Positions 6,466 through 11,614 of a DNA stretch of 11,614 nucleotides are shown in pieces. A program made the translations under genes and the position numbers. The stretch is from QPIN01 sp964535875. Its GTDB lineage: Bacteria; Pseudomonadota; Gammaproteobacteria; Methylococcales; Methylomonadaceae. Under the pieces are notes generated by a model. That model was not told the origin of the DNA. It worked only from the letters and a program-made list of their open reading frames with translations, and searched no databases. Position 1 is the stretch's first letter, and the number at the start of each line of letters is the position of its first letter. Where the stretch lies: assembly GCA_964535875.1 (NCBI GenBank), contig CAZHUE010000077.1, positions 1-11,614 on the forward strand, in the 5' to 3' direction.

Positions 6466-6813
6466 TTACAAAATTGTCAGTACATCTTCTGGTGGTCGGC
6501 CTACCGCGGCTTTATCATTAGCAAGCACAATAGGGCGTTCAATGAGTTTAGGGTTCTGAACCATGCCATTGATGAGCGCATCAGTATCCAAATTTGGATT
6601 GTCCATCCCTGCGGTTTTATATTCAGCTTCTTTTTTTCGCATTAAATCGCGAGGCTGCATGTTTAGTTTTTTCAAGATGTCCTTTAATTCAGCCTGAGTA
6701 GGTGGTGTTTTTAAATATTCAATAATTTCAGGCTCTACCCCTTGTTCTTGTAATAATTGTAGAGTCTGTCTGGACTTGCTGCAACGAGGGTTATGAAAAA
6801 TCTTTACGCTCAT
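6466..6813 (-). CDS. arsC: arsenate reductase, glutaredoxin-coupled ArsC family
   Basis: A 115-residue thioredoxin-fold protein of the ArsC family. The single active cysteine is C11 in FHNPRCSKSR. The three arginines that hold arsenate in plasmid R773 ArsC have counterparts at R59, R93 (ERPIV) and R106 (VGRPPE), so arsenate reduction with glutathione and glutaredoxin is chemically plausible. Proteins of this type encoded next to hda are annotated arsenate reductase, but their context is not an ars resistance operon and the true substrate may differ. It is the first gene of the operon. The ATG at 6813 has a good Shine-Dalgarno sequence (AGGA, 8 nt ahead), the best in the operon. It diverges from hldE across 73 bp. 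Confidence 0.9.
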   Translation of the reverse strand: MSVKIFHNPRCSKSRQTLQLLQEQGVEPEIIEYLKTPPTQAELKDILKKLNMQPRDLMRKKEAEYKTAGMDNPNLDTDALINGMVQNPKLIERPIVLANDKAAVGRPPEDVLTIL

Positions 6814-6847
6814 GGTAATGTCCTAATAGTTAAAATAAATTAGAGGG

Positions 6848-6853
6848 TATAAT
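6848..6853 (+). promoter_or_regulatory. candidate -10 box for hldE-ubiA
   Basis: A perfect TATAAT lies 33 nt before the hldE start in the 73-bp gap shared with the divergent arsC-like gene. No good TTGACA-like box sits 16-18 nt upstream, so the promoter may need an activator, or the box may be chance in AT-rich DNA. Confidence 0.4.
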
Positions 6854-6886
6854 AACATTTTTGTTTAATAAACTGCGTTTAAAGCT

Positions 6887-8317
6887 ATGCAATTACCTAA
6901 TTATTCTTCGGGTCGCGTACTGGTCATAGGCGATTTAATGCTTGATAGATATTGGCACGGATCAACCTCCAGAATATCACCAGAAGCTCCCGTCCCTGTT
7001 GTTCATGTTAGTGATGATGAGCAGCGGGCAGGCGGAGCAGGGAACGTGGCGTTAAATATAGCGGCTTTAGGTGGAAAAGTATCGGTTTTAGGCTTTGTTG
7101 GTGATGATGAGCCGGCTCAAACACTGCAATCCTTATTACAAGATGCGGGTGTTTTGTGTTTGTTTGAAACATTAAAAAACTATCCAACCATCACTAAATT
7201 AAGAGTAATCAGCAGGCATCAGCAATTGATTCGTCTGGATTTTGAAGATGGTTTTCACTCGGTTGAAAACGAAAAATTATTGCACCAATACCATGCAGAA
7301 ATGATGCAGGCCAATGTGGTTGTTTTATCTGATTATGGAAAAGGAACATTAAATCAGGTTGAGAATTATATTAAATTAGCTACACAATTAAATAAGCCAG
7401 TATTAATTGATCCCAAAGGGACAGATTTCAGTATTTATAAGCATGCGACATTAATAACCCCAAACCTGGTAGAGTTTGAAGGCGTGGTAGGGCATTGTAA
7501 CAATCAGCAGCAGTTGGTTGAAAGAGGGGTGAATTTACTTGAACAGATGGATTTCAAAGCTTTACTGGTAACTCAGGGGGAGAATGGAATGACTTTATTA
7601 ACTAGAGATGAGATGCCTTTACATCTACCAACACACGCACAGGAAGTGTTTGATGTCACAGGAGCCGGCGATACAGTTATTTCTGTACTTGCAGCCAGTT
7701 TAGCTGCTAAAACATCTTTAGCTGAAGCGACTATGTTAGCTAATATGGGCGCTGGAATCGTTGTTGGTAAGCTGGGAACTGCAACAGTAGTCACCGAAGA
7801 ACTGGAATATGCTTTGCAAGGACAGCGTGCACATCATCGTGGAGTAGGCACATTGAAAGATATAATGGATGCAAGTCAATCGGCTAAAAAAGAAGGTGAA
7901 AAAATTGTTCTAACTAATGGATGTTTCGATATTTTGCATCCTGGGCATATTCGTTATTTACAACAAGCCAAGGATTTAGGTGACAGACTAGTCGTTTTAG
8001 TCAATAGTGATGAGTCAGTTAAAAGACTTAAGGGACCAGAACGACCAGTTAATAATTTAGAATATAGAATGGAAATGTTGGCTGCTTTAGAATGTGTTGA
8101 CTGGGTTGTTCCTTTTGAAAATGATACGCCCAAGCAAGAGATTGATCAGTTATTACCTGATACTTTGGCAAAAGGCGGTGATTATACGGATATAACAACA
8201 ATAGCAGGTCACGAAAGTGTTTTGGCAAATGGCGGGGAAGTAAAGCTGTTATCTTTTATAGAGGGTCACTCAACAACTGATATTATTAACTCAATTCGGA
8301 AAGATGAAAGTGAATAA
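6887..8317 (+). CDS. hldE: bifunctional heptose-7-phosphate kinase / heptose-1-phosphate adenylyltransferase
   Basis: A two-domain enzyme making ADP-glycero-manno-heptose for the LPS inner core. The N-terminal PfkB-type kinase (about 1-320) phosphorylates heptose 7-phosphate at C1: sugar-site region GDLMLDRYW (15-23), AGGAGNVALN (48-57) and the anion hole with catalytic base TGAGD (258-262). The C-terminal nucleotidyltransferase (about 340-476) has the TNGCFDILHPGH motif (343-354) and ends with the typical EGHSTTDIINSIR. Length is 476 against 477 in E. coli, so both activities should be intact. The ATG at 6887 has no strong Shine-Dalgarno sequence. The last 14 nt overlap ubiA in another frame, so the two are cotranscribed, an unusual pairing of LPS and quinone genes. 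Confidence 0.97.
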   Translation: MQLPNYSSGRVLVIGDLMLDRYWHGSTSRISPEAPVPVVHVSDDEQRAGGAGNVALNIAALGGKVSVLGFVGDDEPAQTLQSLLQDAGVLCLFETLKNYPTITKLRVISRHQQLIRLDFEDGFHSVENEKLLHQYHAEMMQANVVVLSDYGKGTLNQVENYIKLATQLNKPVLIDPKGTDFSIYKHATLITPNLVEFEGVVGHCNNQQQLVERGVNLLEQMDFKALLVTQGENGMTLLTRDEMPLHLPTHAQEVFDVTGAGDTVISVLAASLAAKTSLAEATMLANMGAGIVVGKLGTATVVTEELEYALQGQRAHHRGVGTLKDIMDASQSAKKEGEKIVLTNGCFDILHPGHIRYLQQAKDLGDRLVVLVNSDESVKRLKGPERPVNNLEYRMEMLAALECVDWVVPFENDTPKQEIDQLLPDTLAKGGDYTDITTIAGHESVLANGGEVKLLSFIEGHSTTDIINSIRKDESE

Positions 8318-9176
8318 GGAAATCATCATAGATAGAGCAAAACAATATTGGTTATTGGCGCGTTTTGATAAGCCGATTGGAATATTAATCTTGTTATGGC
8401 CTGCGTTGTGGGCGTTATGGATTGCCAGTAGAGGAAAGCCTGATTTATTTGTTTTGTTTATTATTTGCGCAGGAGTTGTGTTAATGCGTGCTGCTGGTTG
8501 TGTGATTAATGACTATGCTGATCGAGACTTTGACCCTTTGGTTGAACGGACAAAACAAAGACCTATTGTAGCAGGAAAGGTTACGCCAAAAGAAGCGTTG
8601 ATATTATTTTTATGTTTATGCTTAACTGCTTTTTTTTTAGTCATGCAGCTAAATTTAATGACCATAATGCTCTCTTTTGTCGCCGCCTTTTTGGCTGCTA
8701 GCTATCCATTTATGAAACGAGTTACCAATTTACCTCAAGCTTATTTAGGTATTGCCTTTGGTTTCGCTGTCCCCATGTCTTTTAGTGCGCAAACAAATAC
8801 TATTCCAACCGTTGCATGGATAATGTACTTAGCCGTCATGTTATGGGCATTGGTCTATGACACTATGTATGCCATGGTCGATAAAGAAGATGATTTAAAA
8901 ATAGGGATTAAATCAACGGCCATATTGTTTGGTGATAAAGACCGTGAAATAATGGCAGGGCTTCAGCTTATTATTATTGGTCTTTTAATTTATATAGGGG
9001 GGCTTCAGAACTTGGGAGTTTTCTATTATATTGGTGTAGCGATAGCTTTTTGTTTATCCGTTTATCAACAAAAATTGATTTTTAATCGGGAAAAAACCTT
9101 ATGTTTTAAAGCATTTTTAAATAGTAATTATTTTGGAATGGCTGTTTTTCTTGGATTGTTTTTTGATTATTTATAG
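8304..9176 (+). CDS. ubiA: 4-hydroxybenzoate polyprenyltransferase
   Basis: An integral membrane prenyltransferase that attaches the polyprenyl tail to 4-hydroxybenzoate in ubiquinone synthesis. It has 290 residues, the same as E. coli UbiA. The first Mg-diphosphate motif is NDYADRDFD (69-77). The second is DTMYAMVDKEDD (186-197). DKPIG (22-26) and the RPIVAGK and SYPFMKR segments are also family marks. Some eight or nine membrane helices fit the hydrophobic blocks. The ATG at 8304 overlaps hldE by 14 nt, and the GGA before it is too close; the in-frame GTG at 8310 has GGA at a better 9-nt spacing, so the start may be two codons later. It ends 6 nt short of the converging radical SAM gene. 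Confidence 0.95.
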   Translation: MKVNKEIIIDRAKQYWLLARFDKPIGILILLWPALWALWIASRGKPDLFVLFIICAGVVLMRAAGCVINDYADRDFDPLVERTKQRPIVAGKVTPKEALILFLCLCLTAFFLVMQLNLMTIMLSFVAAFLAASYPFMKRVTNLPQAYLGIAFGFAVPMSFSAQTNTIPTVAWIMYLAVMLWALVYDTMYAMVDKEDDLKIGIKSTAILFGDKDREIMAGLQLIIIGLLIYIGGLQNLGVFYYIGVAIAFCLSVYQQKLIFNREKTLCFKAFLNSNYFGMAVFLGLFFDYL

Positions 9177-9182
9177 AGATTG

Positions 9183-10139
9183 TTATAAGGCACCTCCACA
9201 ACTGCTACCTTGACCTGCGGTACAACCATAGCAATGTTGCAGCGTTTTAATTGATTGTCCTGCTAGTGATTGTTGATTTAGATCATTCAGATGTGTTTTT
9301 TTCTTAGTTGTGCCTAAAGGCAAGTCCAACATTTGATTAAAATCACAATCATAAACATACCCTTGCCAGTCAACACTTAAGGTGTTTTTACACATGACTT
9401 GACTAAGGTTTTCTTGTTGAAAGTTATCTTTAAGTAATTGTAAATATTGATCAAACTTCCCTTTACTGATTAAAGCACTACCAAATCTTTGGATAGGCAA
9501 ATTGGTCATGACAAACAGTTGATTAAAGACCACGCTGAATTGTTCTTTTAAGTGTTGTTTATACGATAGCTCAAGTGTCTTTTGATCAGGCGGTAAAGTA
9601 GCACCTTGGGGATTAAACACCAGGTTTAAAGTTAAATCTGAATCCTTCTTTCCATAACCTAGCTCATTTAATTTTTTAAGTGCAGCGATACTTGCATTAA
9701 ATGTTCCTTTACCTCTTTGTTTATCCACATTATCCTCCATATAACAGGGTAGAGATGCCACTATCTCAACCTGGTTTTCAGCTAAAAAATGGGCTATATC
9801 TTGATAGCCAGGTTCCATTAAAATAGTTAAATTACAACGGTCTATTACTTTAAGCCCTTTATCTAATGCAGCTCGAACCAAATTTTTAAAAAGTGGGTTC
9901 ATTTCTGGTGCCCCACCAGTTAAATCAAGCGTGGCTATATTGTGCTGATCAATAAATTGTAAAAGTTGGTCCATTGTTTCCCTGTCCATTAGCTCAGTCC
10001 GGTTTGGACCAGCGTTTACATGACAATGTGTGCAACATAGATTGCATAAATAGCCAAGATTAACTTGTAATATTTCAAGGTTATTTCGGCTAATCGAGGG
10101 AAAGGTAGTTTTTTCTAAAAGAGGTAAGGTATTGTGCAT
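9183..10139 (-). CDS. arsS: ArsS-type radical SAM protein (DUF3641 / rSAM-SeCys family)
   Basis: A 318-residue radical SAM enzyme. The 4Fe-4S cysteines are C32, C36 and C39 in CNLCCTHCHVNAGP, and TGGAPEMN (near 74-81) is the SAM-contacting GGE-like strand. LPCYMEDNVDKQRG is a hallmark of the ArsS family, and the Cys-rich tail CYGCTAGQGSSCGGAL closes it; these Cys positions are sometimes selenocysteine in relatives, but all are Cys here. Known members add the 5'-deoxyadenosyl group to methylated arsenic on the way to arsenosugars, normally together with the methyltransferase ArsM. No arsM is visible in this window. The gene starts 2 nt after the DUF3047 stop, so the two form an operon. Function in arsenic metabolism is likely by family but not shown by context. 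Confidence 0.88.
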   Translation of the reverse strand: MHNTLPLLEKTTFPSISRNNLEILQVNLGYLCNLCCTHCHVNAGPNRTELMDRETMDQLLQFIDQHNIATLDLTGGAPEMNPLFKNLVRAALDKGLKVIDRCNLTILMEPGYQDIAHFLAENQVEIVASLPCYMEDNVDKQRGKGTFNASIAALKKLNELGYGKKDSDLTLNLVFNPQGATLPPDQKTLELSYKQHLKEQFSVVFNQLFVMTNLPIQRFGSALISKGKFDQYLQLLKDNFQQENLSQVMCKNTLSVDWQGYVYDCDFNQMLDLPLGTTKKKTHLNDLNQQSLAGQSIKTLQHCYGCTAGQGSSCGGAL

Positions 10140-10141
10140 AA

Positions 10142-10797
10142 TTAATTTTCACTAAAGTAGATGTCTCCATAATAGGAAATTGCGCTACCCTTGGCATTAT
10201 CGGTATCAGTCATTAGAGCGACTGCATCAATATAACGAATATCTGAACCAAATTGTTGTTTTAAATCGAGCAAGATATTTCTTTTTTCCTGAAACCAAGT
10301 GCCTGTCTTATCATCTGTGGAACGGATAGCAATCATCATTGCATTATTTCCAGCAAAAGCATTAGGCCAAACTGTACCCTTGGCTGTATTACTTGCCCAG
10401 ACATAATTAATAGCTTTGGTTTTCCAAAAGGCCCAACCTCCATCCACAACAACGTATAGTCTTGCGCNNNNNNNNNNNNNNCACCCGATTTGTTTTGCTC
10501 ATCAATTTTTCCTAAGCGTTTTTCAATACGCCAACGCCAGTTTAAATAAGGTGTTTTATGTAAATCAATTTTTTGTTCTTTAAACAGACCAGAAGCACCT
10601 GAATGGCTTTCTGCTTTAAGAACAGGTTCATTATCGAGTTTTACTATTTGATAATTAGTACTTCCTGAGAAAACTTTGTTTTTCCATTGATCTATATTGC
10701 CAGATGAAAATTTTCCAATTTGAAGTGTCTTATTACTTTCTGAAATGGCTATGCTTGAATTTAGAGTAAGGGCAAGTCCTAGAAGGAGTATTTTCAT
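10142..10797 (-). CDS. DUF3047 secreted protein, interrupted by an assembly gap
   Basis: One gene split by 14 N at 10468-10481. The N-terminal part (from ATG 10797) starts with a signal peptide MKILLLGLALTLNSSIAIS and runs to LNWRWRIEKRLGKIDEQNKSG. On the other side of the gap the frame ARLYVVVDGGWAFWKTKAINYVW continues to YYGDIYFSEN and a TAA at 10144-10142. The two halves together match DUF3047 end to end, giving about 216-217 residues. They are out of frame only because 14 is not a multiple of three; a true gap of 9 or 12 bases would restore one reading frame. Export to the periplasm is expected. Function is unknown. It is first in a two-gene operon with arsS. No clear Shine-Dalgarno sequence is seen before the ATG. 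Confidence 0.82.
10468..10481. other. assembly gap (14 N)
   Basis: Fourteen undetermined bases inside the DUF3047 gene. The length is probably an estimate, since it breaks a frame that is otherwise continuous on both sides. Confidence 0.99.
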
Positions 10798-10816
10798 GGT
10801 TTTAAATAAAAACTGG

Positions 10817-10842
10817 ATAAAAAGGTTTATAAAAAGGTTTAT
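10817..10842. repeat. 12-bp tandem repeat (2.2 copies)
   Basis: The unit AAAAAGGTTTAT is repeated twice in tandem, with two further matching bases at the left. It sits 20-45 bp upstream of the DUF3047 start, so it would lie in the leader or promoter region of that operon. Confidence 0.75.
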
Positions 10843-11024
10843 GAATAGTGGTCGTGTAAATAATAAAAACCTTACTTATATTCTTGTTAGTTTACCGTAA
10901 ATTTGTTTCAAATAACTCAGGATTTGAGTGATTTTTAAGTTTTTTTCTGGAAAACTAGAGATAGTACTAGATATTTTTATGTAGAGTGTATAGAATGCAC
11001 GGCTGTATTAGCCCATCAAGAAAT

Positions 11025-11111
11025 GCCTCGGTGGCGAAATTGGTAGACGCACGGGACTTAAAATCCCGCGGTGGCAACACCGTGCCGGTTCGATTCCGGC
11101 CCGAGGCACCA
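11025..11111 (+). tRNA. tRNA-Leu (anticodon UAA)
   Basis: The acceptor stem GCCTCGG pairs with CCGAGGC and is followed by the discriminator A and an encoded CCA (11109-11111). The anticodon stem CGGGA/TCCCG holds the loop CTTAAAA with anticodon TAA at 11059-11061, which reads UUA and UUG, heavily used leucine codons in this AT-rich genome. A long variable arm (CGGTG-GCAA-CACCG) marks a class II tRNA, and the T arm GCCGG-TTCGATT-CCGGC is perfect. Length is 87 nt. A possible -10 (TATAGA, 10989-10994) lies about 30 nt upstream with only a poor -35. Confidence 0.97.
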
Positions 11112-11614
11112 TTTTAGAAACTAATAGTTAAGATGTTCAACAAAATGCCATCGGTTGAATGCTTTATACTCAAAGCTAATACTTTGATGTAAGCTACGAT
11201 AAACAAAGTCGAAGTATCTTCACTAGTCATTTCCCACAGCAAAGTCAGATTAATTACGCAGCCAGCGCCGAGTTTACGATGGTGTGGCGAAGTGGCACGT
11301 ACGCAGGACGGCTGGGCGCCAAAGGCAATAGCGACTCCCCGCGATGTTGATAAGCTTTTTTTGTTTTTAAAGGCTGTTGCGTTTCTTCCGTAATCTTGAT
11401 TGTATTGGAAGTTATTGAAATGCTAGTTTCTATGAACTCAACAAAATTTAGAATAAATATACTTCGATTGATCATGGATATGACTTTTGAAGTAAATTTC
11501 GTATGAAAATGATTGATTAAGGTATAAGAATGTGTTTTTCTGTGATGAATATCAAATATTTAGGAATTAAATCTTATTTTATTTCTAGATAAAAGTATTT
11601 AACGCCTTATTTTT
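11112..11614. other. region behind tRNA-Leu without a recognisable gene
   Basis: I find no credible gene in these 500 bases. It contains a 6-bp hairpin (TCAAAG 11170-11175, CTTTGA 11182-11187) without a T-run, a compact GC-rich island at about 11256-11345, and AT-rich DNA to the window end. A 73-residue minus-strand frame (11254-11475) spans the island but has no known domain. I see no second copy of the tRNA 3' end that would mark an integrated island inside the window. Confidence 0.6.
11256..11345. repeat. GC-rich island, possible dispersed repeat
   Basis: About 90 bases clearly richer in G and C (CAGCCAGCGCCG, GGCTGGGCGCC, ACTCCCCGCG) than the AT-rich DNA on either side, with sharp edges. 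Short internal pairing (CAGCC with GGCTG) is possible. No gene or RNA family is recognised. The abrupt composition and position behind a tRNA suggest a repeated or inserted sequence. Confidence 0.35.

Noticed and set aside
6466..6813. Arsenic-resistance operon linking arsC and arsS
   Set aside because: The two genes lie in different transcription units on either side of hldE-ubiA, with no arsR, arsB, acr3 or arsM nearby. The arsC-like gene belongs to the conserved hda cluster.
10142..10447. Separate 101-residue gene beside a broken 153-residue gene
   Set aside because: Both are parts of one DUF3047 gene, divided by the N gap.
11254..11475. Minus-strand 73-codon frame behind tRNA-Leu
   Set aside because: Half of it is the GC-rich island and half AT-rich filler. 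There is no ribosome binding site or domain.
11025..11614. Genomic island integrated at tRNA-Leu
   Set aside because: No integrase and no repeated tRNA 3' end are seen within the window; the tRNA is complete with CCA.
1..11614. CRISPR arrays, toxin-antitoxin pairs, phage genes or a defence island
   Set aside because: No regularly spaced repeats, Cas, nuclease, integrase or phage-like proteins were found on either strand.

Overview
This AT-rich window looks like a chromosomal segment from a low-GC gammaproteobacterium. The gene content fits: bifunctional HldE for LPS heptose, UbiA for ubiquinone, an Fe-type superoxide dismutase, and the arsC-like/wrbA/DUF2069/hda cluster familiar from Gammaproteobacteria. 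The style of the proteins suggests a Methylococcales-type methanotroph, but that placement is an impression from residue patterns and is not proven. There is one short assembly gap of 14 N (10468-10481).

Layout from left to right. (1) A CYTH-domain phosphohydrolase-like gene on the minus strand, 216-686. (2) sodB on the plus strand, 866-1447, ending in a perfect two-way terminator hairpin. (3) A small non-coding mobile element (1558-1720) with 20-bp inverted ends and a 10-11 bp target duplication, inserted exactly at the foot of that terminator. (4) A stand-alone EF-G paralogue (1741-3825, minus) with a readable promoter. (5) About 700 bp without an intact gene, holding a 165-bp hairpin element (4106-4270), a second repeat-like stretch, and the decayed start of a ketopantoate-reductase (PanE/ApbA) gene directly behind hda. 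(6) A tight minus-strand operon: arsC-like, wrbA, DUF2069 membrane protein, hda, then the panE remnant. (7) Divergent from it, hldE and ubiA on the plus strand, overlapping by 14 nt. (8) Converging on ubiA with only 6 nt between, a minus-strand pair: a secreted DUF3047 protein (interrupted by the N gap) and an ArsS-type radical SAM enzyme. (9) tRNA-Leu(UAA), followed by 500 bp without a gene but with a compact GC-rich island that resembles a dispersed repeat.

Most of the window is ordinary housekeeping: oxidative-stress defence (SodB, WrbA), control of replication initiation (Hda), translation (EF-G paralogue, tRNA-Leu), envelope (HldE) and quinone synthesis (UbiA). I see no new defence or biosynthetic system. 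The parts worth a second look are the two non-autonomous elements, the panE remnant fused to the end of the hda operon, the DUF3047-ArsS pair with no arsM in view, and the GC-rich island behind the tRNA.
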